A DNA stretch of 64,000 nucleotides from Rosettibacter firmus (GCF_036860695.1 NZ_JAYKGJ010000001.1:124001-188000); one strand, 5' to 3'; shown: positions 1 to 9,373, numbered from the stretch's first letter. Numbers and translations are program-made. Notes: generated from the letters alone by a model not told the origin.

Positions 1-965
1 TAATTATTTTTTAAATATTGAAGAACAGATTCGTTAGCGTCGTTGGCAACGAAATAAAATTCTTTGTCATTTAGATTTGTGTATTTTAGAACTTGTTCAT
101 ATACAAATTGTAACCATTCAATACTTTTATATATTAGGCATATAATTGAAATTCTTGGTTTAAATACCTCTTCTTTATAAACATCTAAACTCGAAATTGC
201 TTGAATAAAACTTCTAGGAATTGGTTTTTCATCATCTATATATAAACCATCAGGGAATAAGTTTTTATCGACCTTTTCTAATGTTAATGTACTTTCATCT
301 AAAAGTCTTTCTAAAGCCCAACCACTTTGACCATGTGAACGATAGGTTAAATATTTAAATGCTAAAGACCTTTCAGAAGCAAAGCCATAATGTATAACAC
401 TTACACGATCCGTTTTTTCTATTTTCTTAATTGAATGGGGGTATTGTTGCTGGTGCAACCCAGGAGTTGTTTCTTTGAACATTAAATTAGGTGTTACTCT
501 CCACAAACGAACAAACCATCCAAGATCGTAAGAATTATCGATTCGTTTCCATGAATAACTTCTCCATAAATTAATTTCATGAAAACTAATACCATCAATA
601 TTGTTTTCGTCAGCATATTTACATAACTTTTGAAGTTCTTCTTTAGCATTAGCAGTTAAAACTTCGTCTGCATCCAACCATAAAATAAAATCTGGTTGGA
701 GTTTAAGTGCATATTGGAGTAATATTTTTTTATGATTAATTTCATTTTTGAAATCATTTTCCCCTGCTCTAATAATAAATGTAGCTTTATCAAGCATATA
801 CTCATAACTTCCATCTGTACTGCCATCGTCATAAACAACGAGTGCATCACAAACTGAATTAATATGTTTCCAAAATCTTTCAAGATTTTGTTTTCTGATT
901 TCATTATAAATTTGCGTTATACAAACTATTTTGTATTTTTTTTCGCTACAATCTAATTTATTCAC
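1..965 (-). CDS. GT2-family glycosyltransferase, partial at left edge
   Basis: Read directly on the minus strand from a GTG at 965; the frame stays open to position 1, so the C-terminus is missing. The N-terminus has the GT-A layout: KIVCITQIYNE as first beta strand, DDGSTDGS nucleotide-binding loop at about residue 46, and WLDADEV (the DxD-like metal site) near residue 95. About 90 residues before the edge a new strand, RISIICLIYKS, begins and looks like the start of a second GT2 domain. It presumably adds sugar from a nucleotide donor to a glycan. GTG is preceded by GGGTG, and the gene starts 2 bases after the methyltransferase stop. Acceptor and donor cannot be told. Confidence 0.85.
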   Translation of the reverse strand, partial: MNKLDCSEKKYKIVCITQIYNEIRKQNLERFWKHINSVCDALVVYDDGSTDGSYEYMLDKATFIIRAGENDFKNEINHKKILLQYALKLQPDFILWLDADEVLTANAKEELQKLCKYADENNIDGISFHEINLWRSYSWKRIDNSYDLGWFVRLWRVTPNLMFKETTPGLHQQQYPHSIKKIEKTDRVSVIHYGFASERSLAFKYLTYRSHGQSGWALERLLDESTLTLEKVDKNLFPDGLYIDDEKPIPRSFIQAISSLDVYKEEVFKPRISIICLIYKSIEWLQFVYEQVLKYTNLNDKEFYFVANDANESVLQYLKNN

Positions 966-967
966 TT

Positions 968-2215
968 TTATTCACCCATTGTTAATTTTTCATTAAGATA
1001 ATTATTATTAATCCAGATAGAATCATACTGTAGTTTACCTGGCTGAATTGGAAAACTGGTTAATTCTACAAGTGTGAAACCTTTTTGCTCTAAAAAACTA
1101 ACAACATCAGAATGTAGGTTTTGTCCTTTATAAAAAGGATATGACTCAATTTCTATATGCATAACTTTAACAGTAGATAGCAAACTGCCCATACTTTCTA
1201 AGACTTCAAATGTGGCACCTTCAGCATCCAGTTTTAAAATATCTACTTTGTTTATGTTATAAATTCTAGCTAAGGTTTCGAATCTATATGAAGGAAGTTT
1301 TAATTCTTCATCCCCATACTCGTTGACTCTGTTATAAATGTTGTGTATTCCATTTACTTCTTTTTTATAAAAGGTAATTTCTCCATCTATGTGAGATACA
1401 ACTGCATTTATTGTTTCAATATTATTCAATGGCTTCAAGTATTTTTCATAATTTTCTGGCAGAGCTTCGATGGCAATAATTCTAGCATCAGGGAAAAATT
1501 TTTTAATATACTGCAAGTCATTTGGGTCTGGAGAACCTATTTCAACAATTGTATTAATTTCTTTTTCATCATCTATCATTTGTTTAAATTTACTGACAAG
1601 AGATGGCATTGTTAAAGATTTACTTAAGTTCCTTTCAAAATAGCGACTTGTGCAGACATGATTAATTTCATCGGAATCTTCCCATGCCAACTGGGTTTTT
1701 CTTTTTCTTACTATTGTTAAACCTGGATGAACTGGAATTGTTACAAATTCAAATTCATCAAGGTGATTTTTTAATTCTTCAACTACAAGGTATGCATCAC
1801 CACAATAGCCTTTATTTGTATAATGACGATTTTTAGGGTAAGTATCATGTAATAAAATCAAACCTTGTTCTTTTACAAAAGGAAAATAATTCCAAAAATC
1901 TTTTAAAACTGATTCTTTACTATGATCAGCATCAATAAATAATAAATCTATAGGCACAGGATATTTTCTAAGTAATTCTGCAAATTCATCTGTGGACATA
2001 TTCATAAACATAACTTTTTCAGAAGGATACATATACTTCCCAGCTTCAGGTGAAATATCTACTCCTATTAATGTTTCTGAGTAAGGGATCATAGCGTTGA
2101 AAAGTTCACAATGGTATAAACCAAGTTCAACATAAATTTGAGGTCTTAACTGAGCTGCTAAATTTACAATAAAACCTTCGTGCCAGTTTTCTTTTTTTTC
2201 AATATGATTAATCAT
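968..2215 (-). CDS. Two-domain SAM methyltransferase (Methyltransf_24 + FkbM)
   Basis: Two class I methyltransferase folds in one 415-residue chain. Residues about 25-165 have YVELGLYHC as SAM loop, GVDIS, LLFIDADHS and LLHDTYP, as in Methyltransf_24. Residues about 225-405 read IVEIGSPDPNDLQ, IAIEALPENYEKYL and DILKLDAEGATFEVLESM, the FkbM pattern, seen in O-methylation of sugars. The two domains may methylate the same glycan at two positions. The start overlaps the reductase stop by 8 bases, so translation is probably coupled. The FkbM SAM loop (GSPDPN) is shorter in glycines than usual. The substrate is unknown. Confidence 0.82.
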   Translation of the reverse strand: MINHIEKKENWHEGFIVNLAAQLRPQIYVELGLYHCELFNAMIPYSETLIGVDISPEAGKYMYPSEKVMFMNMSTDEFAELLRKYPVPIDLLFIDADHSKESVLKDFWNYFPFVKEQGLILLHDTYPKNRHYTNKGYCGDAYLVVEELKNHLDEFEFVTIPVHPGLTIVRKRKTQLAWEDSDEINHVCTSRYFERNLSKSLTMPSLVSKFKQMIDDEKEINTIVEIGSPDPNDLQYIKKFFPDARIIAIEALPENYEKYLKPLNNIETINAVVSHIDGEITFYKKEVNGIHNIYNRVNEYGDEELKLPSYRFETLARIYNINKVDILKLDAEGATFEVLESMGSLLSTVKVMHIEIESYPFYKGQNLHSDVVSFLEQKGFTLVELTSFPIQPGKLQYDSIWINNNYLNEKLTMGE

Positions 2216-3038
2216 CTTTTATTTTTATTTCATTAAAAAAATTTCTCATTTCGATTATCTGTTCTTGTAAACTTTTAGAACAAAGAATTTTAGTTAAATC
2301 ATAGATACTACTCAATGTTCTATCAACAGCATCTTTAGCTTCTATCGGATTAATCCTGGCAAAATTTAGTTCATAAACTTCATTAAAGATTTTAAGCAGT
2401 TCATATTTATTTACTTTATTTGGAGAATGAATGTGAAAGATTCCATTTTGATATAAATTCTGCTTCAAAATATTTTCAATTATTTCTGATAAGTACAAAG
2501 TTGTTACACCATTCCATAAATGGTTCGTAAAGCCATTAACTTCTTTACCAGCTTGACTTTTTGCCCATTCTAAAAGTGATCTGCTATTATTTTTCTCTTC
2601 ACCTATTATCGAAGTTCTTAATACCATACAATCTTTATTTTCGCCAGCATTTTTTGTCATCCCGTATAAATCTTCTGCATCGAATAAATCTAATTCATTG
2701 TAGTTCCCTTTTTTACCAGAGTAAACACAATCTGTTGTAATATGAAAGCATTTAATTCCTCGAGCTTTTGTCATTAATGCTAAGTTTCTTGGAAAAATTG
2801 AGTTTACTCTTATTGCCTGTTCTATTGGATATTTACCAATTGTTGGTTTGATTAATCCTGCACAATTAATTACGATATCAATTCCATCTAAATATTTTTC
2901 AAACTTTTCATGTGGTTCTATCCCAATATCGAAATCATTTCTTGTAAGTTTAATTACATCATACCCTTTACTAGAAAAATATTCTGAAACAGCATAACCA
3001 AGCATTCCTGTCGAACCAATGACTAAAATTTTTTCCAT
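2208..3038 (-). CDS. RmlD-like NAD(P)-dependent sugar reductase (extended SDR)
   Basis: An extended short-chain dehydrogenase: ILVIGSTGMLG is the Rossmann glycine motif at the N-terminus, VINCAGLIKP follows the NAD fold, and YGMTKNAGE holds the catalytic Tyr-x3-Lys. The overall pattern matches dTDP-4-dehydrorhamnose reductases and related enzymes that finish deoxysugar synthesis. The start at 3038 is preferred because GGAGG lies 7 bases before it and it forms a TAATG junction with the previous stop; an ATG 21 bases upstream has no such site. It works next to the cupin enzyme at 3038-3493, a normal RmlC/RmlD-type pairing, although the exact sugar is not predictable. Confidence 0.82.
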   Translation of the reverse strand: MEKILVIGSTGMLGYAVSEYFSSKGYDVIKLTRNDFDIGIEPHEKFEKYLDGIDIVINCAGLIKPTIGKYPIEQAIRVNSIFPRNLALMTKARGIKCFHITTDCVYSGKKGNYNELDLFDAEDLYGMTKNAGENKDCMVLRTSIIGEEKNNSRSLLEWAKSQAGKEVNGFTNHLWNGVTTLYLSEIIENILKQNLYQNGIFHIHSPNKVNKYELLKIFNEVYELNFARINPIEAKDAVDRTLSSIYDLTKILCSKSLQEQIIEMRNFFNEIKIKDD

Positions 3039-3493
3039 TATCTTTCCTCCACTTGCCAAGGATCCCAGTAATGAGATTCGTATCTGAAATCATCTTTTAA
3101 TCCTACATCAATTGTTTGATTAGAAAAAACCATTATTAATGTATCATCGTTTAGAGACATATGACCATTGGCATAACCTTCAGGAATATAAAGTATTGAA
3201 GGTTGAGTATCGCTTAATACAAATCTCCAAACTTTTGCATCTTTCGATGGTTTATCCCAATCATCAATTTTTACACAACAAACTAATGATGCACCTTTTA
3301 CAGCTATGACATACTTAGCTTCAACTTTGTGTCCATGCCATGCTCGAATAAAACCTTTTCTATGATTTTCAATAAAATAAAATCTTTTGATTCCTTCATT
3401 CATAAAATTAAATTCATTAACAAAACCAACACGACCTCTATCGTCTACAGATAAACCGCCTTTAATTAGCACTGGAATTTTTTCATTACTCAT
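3038..3493 (-). CDS. RmlC-like cupin sugar 3,5-epimerase / isomerase
   Basis: A 151-residue single-domain cupin. RAWHGHKVEAKYV gives the conserved metal/substrate-facing His cluster, ILYIPEGYANGHMSL is the RmlC-type strand with glycine turn, and the C-terminus has the Y-WDPW motif typical of dTDP-sugar epimerases/isomerases. It is shorter than canonical RmlC (about 180), closer to the FdtA/WxcM-type isomerase group. It overlaps the upstream epimerase by 4 bases. It should act on a nucleotide-linked 4-keto sugar that the neighbouring reductase then reduces. Confidence 0.8.
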   Translation of the reverse strand: MSNEKIPVLIKGGLSVDDRGRVGFVNEFNFMNEGIKRFYFIENHRKGFIRAWHGHKVEAKYVIAVKGASLVCCVKIDDWDKPSKDAKVWRFVLSDTQPSILYIPEGYANGHMSLNDDTLIMVFSNQTIDVGLKDDFRYESHYWDPWQVEER

Positions 3494-4464
3494 GCTGCTT
3501 CTACCTCTTTGAATTTTTCACTTAAGATTTCAAAATAATGTTCTTTTAAATAAGCTTGATTTGAATAACGTGGACTTTTTAAGTCTTTAATGCGTTTTGT
3601 TTCAACAAGATATTTTAATTCTTCAATCCCCTCATCAATTGAATGGACTGATTTAAAGCCAAACACTTCATGAGCTTTTTTTGAAGATACACGATAATTC
3701 CTTGTATCTTGAAAAGGCATATCTGTTTTTTCTATTAAGACATCAGGGAAATGCATTCTTACTTGATAAGCAAGATCACTTATTCTAACATTTTGACGAG
3801 CAAGATTAAAAATTCCTTTATGCTCTGTTTCAATGTTCATAAGAACAGCTCTTGCAACATCTTTAACATGTAGTAATGGTCTAAATTGATCTCCACCAAA
3901 TACACTTATTTTCCCTTCAAGATATGCACGAACAGTTAAAATATTAACAACAAGATCCAATCGAATTCTTGAATAAAGATCACCAACTCCAAAAAGTGTA
4001 CCTAACCTGAATATGATAGCATTTTTATGTTTAAGATACTTCTCTGCTTCAAGTTTTGTTTGAGCATAAAGTGATAAAGGATTTGTAGGTGAGGTTTCAT
4101 CTAATTCTTTATCTTGAGCACCATATACTGAACAAGTGGATGTGAAAATAATTCTTCCATCATAATTATCAGCAAGCCATGCAACAGAATCTTGATTAAT
4201 AGATTTAGTTAAATTAGGATTAATTTGGCAAGCACCATCACCAACTATTGCAGCTAACCAAACAACTGCATCTGCCCATTTTAATTGTGGTTTTAATTTT
4301 TCTAAATCACGAACATCTCCATAAACAAAATCAACCGGTTTACGAAAAGAATCTTCATAAAGTAACACATCATAGACACGAACATTATAATTCGAATTCA
4401 TCAATAAGTCTGTAATTGCACCACCTACATAACCGGCACCCCCAACAACAAGTACATTTTTCAT
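3490..4464 (-). CDS. NAD-dependent nucleotide-sugar epimerase/dehydratase
   Basis: An extended SDR of 324 residues. VLVVGGAGYVGGAI is the NAD-binding motif, VYGDVRDLEKL and WLAAIVGDGACQ follow, TSTCSVYG carries the catalytic Ser/Thr and LYAQTKLEAEK the Tyr-x3-Lys pair. These residues predict epimerisation or dehydration of an NDP-hexose in the cytoplasm. The gene overlaps both neighbours by 4 bases, so it lies inside a tightly coupled glycan operon. Whether the substrate is UDP-, GDP- or dTDP-linked cannot be read from the sequence. Confidence 0.82.
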   Translation of the reverse strand: MKNVLVVGGAGYVGGAITDLLMNSNYNVRVYDVLLYEDSFRKPVDFVYGDVRDLEKLKPQLKWADAVVWLAAIVGDGACQINPNLTKSINQDSVAWLADNYDGRIIFTSTCSVYGAQDKELDETSPTNPLSLYAQTKLEAEKYLKHKNAIIFRLGTLFGVGDLYSRIRLDLVVNILTVRAYLEGKISVFGGDQFRPLLHVKDVARAVLMNIETEHKGIFNLARQNVRISDLAYQVRMHFPDVLIEKTDMPFQDTRNYRVSSKKAHEVFGFKSVHSIDEGIEELKYLVETKRIKDLKSPRYSNQAYLKEHYFEILSEKFKEVEAA

Positions 4465-5540
4465 GTTAGTTCCCTTTTTAATATTTTAATAATTTTTTGA
4501 GAAGTTCTACCATCCCCTAACCATTTAATTTTTTCTTTTGATATTGAATATGATTCAAAAAAATTAATAGTATCTTTTACCATTTTTGTAATTGGTCTAT
4601 TCTCTCCAACTAAAATACTATTACCATTTTCAACAGATTCAGGTCTTTCAGTATAATTTCTTGGTACTGCAACAGGAACACCTAAAAGAGGACATTCTTC
4701 TTGACTTGTTCCAGAATCTGACACAACACCAAATGCATTATATTGTAGTTTTAAGTAGTCCACAAAACCATATGGACCTACTAATCTGATAGCTCTTTTA
4801 TCATCTAACAAATTATATTTATTAATTAATTTCACAGCTCTATTAAATTTTACAAGTCTAACTTCTAAACCTGTTTTCCTACCAAGTTCATCCAGGTAAC
4901 TCAGTATGTAATTATACTGTTCAGGGGTTTTTAAATTTTCATTTCTGTGAATATCGGCAACAATATAATCTTTACTTCTATTTCCAGTGGGCATAAACTG
5001 CTTAACAACTTCTACAATTGTATTTCCAACAACATAAATTTGTTCAGGATTTTTATTCTCAAGCATTAATCTTTTTTTATATAGTGGTGTATAAACAAAA
5101 ATTAAATCTGAGACATAATCACATATTACTCTATTTACTTCCTCAGGCATTCTTCTATCATATGATCTCATGCCTCCTTCTATATGAGCAATTTTATAAC
5201 CTTCTTTAAATAATGGAGCACTTACTAATACCGAATTAGAATCTCCTAAAAATATTATAAGCTCTGGATCAATCTTTTTCTTTTTAAGAAGATTTATCAC
5301 TTCTTTTGATAAATACGAAAGTTGTTCATAATGAGTATTACTATTCCTACCTGTTTCAAGAATAAAATCGGGTTTTCTAATTTTAAGTTCTTTAAAAAAA
5401 ATTTTACTTAGTTCATCATCGAAATGCTGTCCCGTATGAATCATAATATGTTCAAAATTATTATCCAACTTCTCAAATACTTTACTCATCCGAATAAAAT
5501 CTGGCCTTATACCAGTAATGGTCACTATTTTTTTCATCAT
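4461..5540 (-). CDS. UDP-N-acetylglucosamine 2-epimerase-like (WecB family)
   Basis: Non-hydrolysing WecB-type fold: TITGIRPDFIRMS, MIHTGQHFDDEL, FLGDSNSVLVSA, AHIEGGMRSYDRRMPEEVNR, ADIHRNENLKTP and SDSGTSQEECPLLGVPVAVP correspond to the conserved stretches of the family, with several substitutions (IRPD for TRPE, DSGTSQEE for DSGGIQEE). It would interconvert UDP-GlcNAc and UDP-ManNAc or a related sugar. The start is placed at the ATG pair 5537/5540 because the protein then begins MMKKIVTITG as in homologues; a TTG at 5570 would add ten residues but lies at the predicted transcription start. First gene of the glycan operon. Confidence 0.82.
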   Translation of the reverse strand: MMKKIVTITGIRPDFIRMSKVFEKLDNNFEHIMIHTGQHFDDELSKIFFKELKIRKPDFILETGRNSNTHYEQLSYLSKEVINLLKKKKIDPELIIFLGDSNSVLVSAPLFKEGYKIAHIEGGMRSYDRRMPEEVNRVICDYVSDLIFVYTPLYKKRLMLENKNPEQIYVVGNTIVEVVKQFMPTGNRSKDYIVADIHRNENLKTPEQYNYILSYLDELGRKTGLEVRLVKFNRAVKLINKYNLLDDKRAIRLVGPYGFVDYLKLQYNAFGVVSDSGTSQEECPLLGVPVAVPRNYTERPESVENGNSILVGENRPITKMVKDTINFFESYSISKEKIKWLGDGRTSQKIIKILKRELT

Positions 5541-5666
5541 AAATAATTTTTGTTTTATTTGTAAAATCAATTCTTATTCCAAAAGTTTTTAGGATGATTT
5601 AAATAAAAATCTGTGAAAATTTTTATTTTTTATTTACACTTCTGGCTAATATTATGCAGGTGAGTA
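5541..5666. other. Intergenic region before the glycan operon
   Basis: 126 bases without a gene. It holds a dyad at 5643-5658 and, on the minus strand, the element CTTTTGGA at 5585-5578, identical to the -12 part of the flgB promoter but without a GG at -24. No strong terminator is seen after the gene ending at 5667; only a weak AAAAAT/ATTTTT pairing exists. Confidence 0.5.
5643..5658. promoter_or_regulatory. 16-bp dyad, copy 1 (glycan operon)
   Basis: TGGCTAATATTATGCA matches 14 of 16 positions of the ideal palindrome TGGCTAATATTAGCCA. Its centre is about 83 bp upstream of the start predicted from the -12-like element at 5580-5578, the same distance as at the flagellar operons. The missing -24 GG makes function here less certain than at the other copies. 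Confidence 0.45.
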
Positions 5667-7499
5667 TTATCGAACGGTTTCTAAATCTTCGGTGAATTTC
5701 TTGATTTGTTCTTCGGCTTCAATACTTAATTTGGCTTTCTCGGTTTCTTTTTCTTCCTTCAATTTTTCTATCCTTTTTTGATGTTGCATTATATTGGCAT
5801 TAATATTACTTACTACCGCTTTTTCTTTTTCTCTCCAGTATTCTTCTGTATCTTTTATTGCCTGTTCTTTTTGATTTTTTAATGAATTAATTCTTTTAAT
5901 AAGTTTATTTTTTTCATCCGCTCTGTCTATTAATACAAGACCAGCAATAATTACTGAGATAATTAGTCCTACAAGAAAACTTATAAATCCCCATTTTAAT
6001 CCAGCTAAAAGCACAAATCCCAATATTGAATTAAATTCAGAAGTATCGGTAACTAATTTATTTGAATAACTTGCAAGTCCACCTATTAAAAAAACAAACA
6101 TAGCTATAATCGTGTTATTCATCATATTTACTGAAAATGATTTTGCAGGACTAAATTTTTCAAGATATGGTAATTGAGCAATTCGCTCTTCCAAACTTTT
6201 TATTTCGTTCTCATAACTTTCTTTAATATTCTTAATTGATTTTTCAAGATTTTCCTGTGCATTAATTTTATAACTATCTAACTCAGTTCTTAACTTCTCT
6301 ATTTCTGCAGAATATTCATTTATGTATTGATCATATTGTACTAATTTTGCTTCTATTTCTTCATATACCAATTTTTTCATTTGTTCGATAATTAAATCAA
6401 TAGTAAAATTATATTTTCTTTCAAATTCAGGATACATCGCAATTATTAGTGTATTTGAAGAATTCAGGTATCCTTCTGTTAGTTTCTCAAGTAAGTTGAT
6501 GCTTTTAGTTACATCATCAGTAAAATAATTCTTAACAGGTTTTTCTTTTAATAAAGTAATTTTATGAGCAATTTTACTGAGAAAATTTTCTTCAGCCAAT
6601 CTATATGGTTTTAAAACATTCCCGATTAAGTAATATGCAGGTGCAAAATCTTTTTCATAAAATATATTATTTACAAATGCATTTAATAAAAAGTAATTGA
6701 ACATTCCAAAATTATTTAAATCGAGTGCTACTAATAATCTATGCAGATCATAAGCCATAATTTCTTTTATAAAATAAGATGCTACTTCATCATTCCCCAT
6801 TTTAAATTCAGTTAATGCAATATAAAATTTTGCAGTAGTCCCACTGGATTTTATATCAACTGCTTCTTTGAAACTTTGATTTGCTTTTATATAATCTTTC
6901 TCTTTTAAATAAACAAAACCAGTAAATAAATTTACGATGTAATTCAATTCTTTCTTAACGCTATCAGATAATCTTAGAGTATTAACTAATTCTTTGACAT
7001 TTTCATATAGACTAATTGCCTTTGCTGGATTATAAAAACTATTATGATATGTAAGCAAAATAGCATGTATTAAATGCTTGAAGAAATTATGCTTGTAAAC
7101 ATCTCTTTCAATAAAATTTATAGTAAGATTAGCATAATATTCTTTTTCACTTCTTAATTTTGTTGTTACCCATTTAGCATAATTTTCTTTGATTGATTTA
7201 TGAAGATCAAGATATTTTACTTTTGAAAAATTTACTTTCATAAATTCTTCAATTTGACTTAAAAGCCATGAATCATAAATCCAGTAGACAGGTGCATTTG
7301 CAAAAGGAATAAAAATTTCTTTTAGTTCTTCTGGCAAATCGAATGAAAGAATTTTTATATTCTCTTTTATATTTGTTATATAATCAAACTCTCCAGGTAT
7401 GTTTAAGTCGAAATGCTCTTTCCCCAATTTATAAAAATTGGTTAAAGCATTTTCACTTCCTTTAACTGTTAGATTATTATTTATGTATTGACCAATCAT
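5667..7499 (-). CDS. TPR-like / coiled-coil membrane protein of unknown function
   Basis: Not recognised as a named family. The 610 residues begin with an all-helical cytoplasmic-looking region that includes a TPR-like pair at about 190-240. A charged coiled coil spans about 370-445, followed by two membrane segments (about 458-480 and 492-524) and a second long coiled coil from 526 to the C-terminus. The two-helix hairpin with coiled coils on both sides suggests a scaffold or tether with most mass on one face of the inner membrane. It lies 12 bases after the PAS kinase and ends the long flagellar run, so it may belong to that regulatory cassette. Confidence 0.75.
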   Translation of the reverse strand: MIGQYINNNLTVKGSENALTNFYKLGKEHFDLNIPGEFDYITNIKENIKILSFDLPEELKEIFIPFANAPVYWIYDSWLLSQIEEFMKVNFSKVKYLDLHKSIKENYAKWVTTKLRSEKEYYANLTINFIERDVYKHNFFKHLIHAILLTYHNSFYNPAKAISLYENVKELVNTLRLSDSVKKELNYIVNLFTGFVYLKEKDYIKANQSFKEAVDIKSSGTTAKFYIALTEFKMGNDEVASYFIKEIMAYDLHRLLVALDLNNFGMFNYFLLNAFVNNIFYEKDFAPAYYLIGNVLKPYRLAEENFLSKIAHKITLLKEKPVKNYFTDDVTKSINLLEKLTEGYLNSSNTLIIAMYPEFERKYNFTIDLIIEQMKKLVYEEIEAKLVQYDQYINEYSAEIEKLRTELDSYKINAQENLEKSIKNIKESYENEIKSLEERIAQLPYLEKFSPAKSFSVNMMNNTIIAMFVFLIGGLASYSNKLVTDTSEFNSILGFVLLAGLKWGFISFLVGLIISVIIAGLVLIDRADEKNKLIKRINSLKNQKEQAIKDTEEYWREKEKAVVSNINANIMQHQKRIEKLKEEKETEKAKLSIEAEEQIKKFTEDLETVR

Positions 7500-7511
7500 T
7501 TTAATATAGCT

Positions 7512-9365
7512 TTACATTTTAAATCTTGGGAAAGAGATAATAATTTCTGTCCCTTTATTTTTTTCACTTTGAATTCTAAAATCTCCACCCATCAGCTTTG
7601 TTAATTTATATGCTATTGTTAAACCAAGACCAATACCTTCATATGGTCGAGTATATCCTTCAATTTCTTGACTGAATGGGAGTAAAATTCTATCTATTTG
7701 TGAACTTTCTATTCCAATTCCAGAATCTGCAACAATAATTTCTACTTTATCTTTGTTAATTCTTGAACCAAGATAGACAAAACCAGATTTAGTATATTTA
7801 ATTGCATTATCAATTAACACATCAATTATTTTTTCTAATTTAATCCAATCGATTTCAATAAATGCTTCTTCTTCATAAAGTTCTAATTTGAAAGTTAGAT
7901 TCTTTTTCTCTGCTTCGTTTAATCTTTTTTCGAATACCTGTCTAATAACCTGATTACAATTTAGAACAACCATTTCAAGTTCAACTTCGTCGGATTCAAT
8001 CTGCGACAACTCAACAATATTAGTAAAAGCATTCAATACTCTTCCAAGAACTTCTTTTACAGAATCCATAATTTCTTTTAATGCCACATAATCTTTTGCT
8101 GCAAGACAATCATCTATAATTTCTGAATAACCAATAATTCCATTAAAAGGTGTTCTAATTTCGTGTGATATGTTGGCAATAAAAGCAGATTTCATTTTAT
8201 TAAGTTGAATCTCTTTCAAATAATTTTTTTCAAGTTGTTCTCTGTATTTAGTTTCGTCTGTTACATCTTTTAATGTTATAATGAATATTTTACTGTTATT
8301 CCCATTTAAATTTGCGGATGTAATCTTACAATTAAAATGTTGGCCAGATGAATGATGATAAAAAAATTGTTGAAATGACTCGTCATTATTCTCAAGAATT
8401 TTAATATTTTGTTCGATCAGGTCATATAATTGTGGTGGCAAAAAATCATTAACCAGTTGCAGATAAATTTTAGATTTTTCCAGATTAAATAGTTTACAAA
8501 AATTATCGTTTGCATTTTCAAAATATATTTTGTTGTCGAAAGATTTTAATATTAATAACAGGTCAGAAATATTTTCTATGATTAATTTTTGTTTCTTTTC
8601 TGATTCTTCAATTACTTTTTTCTGAAAAACATGTTCGGTTAAATTATTAGCACTGAGAACAAAATTAATTTCATTTGAATTTATTGGATAAAATGGCTGT
8701 AGATTAAAATCCCAATATTGATATTCTCCCCTCTTTTTTATTTCTACAAGTTGCTTCCATACTTTCCCATTATTTAAAGAAAAACTAAAATTATCCAGAT
8801 CATTTTGATTAAGATATTCTTTCATGACTTCTAAAATTTCAGCATTAAACAATTTTTCTAATCCACGAGAAAATATTTCTTCAAATGAGCTGGTTGCATA
8901 AACAATCTTTCTTTGATTATTTATTATAATTATTGGCACACGACCATAATCAAGTGCATGATGTAGTGAATCAATTTTTTTCTCGATAATTTTTCTTTGC
9001 TCAAGAGATTCAACAGTAATTAATAAATACTGATTATATGATATAATGATTCTCTCAATACCTATCTGATATAAAGTATCGGTGGATGTATAATTCGATG
9101 AAATAGAAAGATCAGCTAAAAGATTTTTGTATTTACTTTCAATAAATCCTTTCACAAAAACTAAAAATTCTGAACCGGGGTTTAGTCTATTTAAATTATC
9201 TTTAACCTTTAGCTTAAAAATATCTGTGAATGTATTATTGCAAAATATAATATCTAATGAAGGAGATACGATTGCCAGAGCTCTGATGTTGGGCAGTTCT
9301 TTATAATTAAAAAATTCCTCGTCGGAATTTTTTAGTGTATTATGAAAATTTATCCAGCTAGACAT
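7512..9365 (-). CDS. Soluble multi-PAS sensor histidine kinase
   Basis: About 617 residues, no membrane segment. Three PAS-like regions lie near residues 25-120, 135-245 and 260-375 (for example IISYNQYLLI, IIIINNQRKIVYATSSF, LKSFDNKIYFENANDNF). The HisKA motif FIANISHEIRTPFNGIIGYSE has its His near residue 401, and the ATPase domain shows LIDNAIKYTKSG, VADSGIGIESSQ and GIGLGLTIAYKL. All kinase boxes look intact. The ATG at 9365 is preferred to a TTG at 9377 that would overlap the previous gene. It follows two receiver proteins and may be the kinase that feeds them. Confidence 0.85.
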   Translation of the reverse strand: MSSWINFHNTLKNSDEEFFNYKELPNIRALAIVSPSLDIIFCNNTFTDIFKLKVKDNLNRLNPGSEFLVFVKGFIESKYKNLLADLSISSNYTSTDTLYQIGIERIIISYNQYLLITVESLEQRKIIEKKIDSLHHALDYGRVPIIIINNQRKIVYATSSFEEIFSRGLEKLFNAEILEVMKEYLNQNDLDNFSFSLNNGKVWKQLVEIKKRGEYQYWDFNLQPFYPINSNEINFVLSANNLTEHVFQKKVIEESEKKQKLIIENISDLLLILKSFDNKIYFENANDNFCKLFNLEKSKIYLQLVNDFLPPQLYDLIEQNIKILENNDESFQQFFYHHSSGQHFNCKITSANLNGNNSKIFIITLKDVTDETKYREQLEKNYLKEIQLNKMKSAFIANISHEIRTPFNGIIGYSEIIDDCLAAKDYVALKEIMDSVKEVLGRVLNAFTNIVELSQIESDEVELEMVVLNCNQVIRQVFEKRLNEAEKKNLTFKLELYEEEAFIEIDWIKLEKIIDVLIDNAIKYTKSGFVYLGSRINKDKVEIIVADSGIGIESSQIDRILLPFSQEIEGYTRPYEGIGLGLTIAYKLTKLMGGDFRIQSEKNKGTEIIISFPRFKM

Positions 9366-9373
9366 AATCAATT

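Noticed and set aside
656-904. 82-residue minus-strand reading frame
   Set aside because: Out of frame with, and inside, the GTG-started glycosyltransferase gene that is open to the left edge and has clear GT2 motifs.
5537-5570. TTG at 5570 as start of the UDP-GlcNAc 2-epimerase-like gene
   Set aside because: It would add a non-conserved segment and lies at the predicted transcript start; the ATG pair at 5537/5540 gives the family N-terminus.
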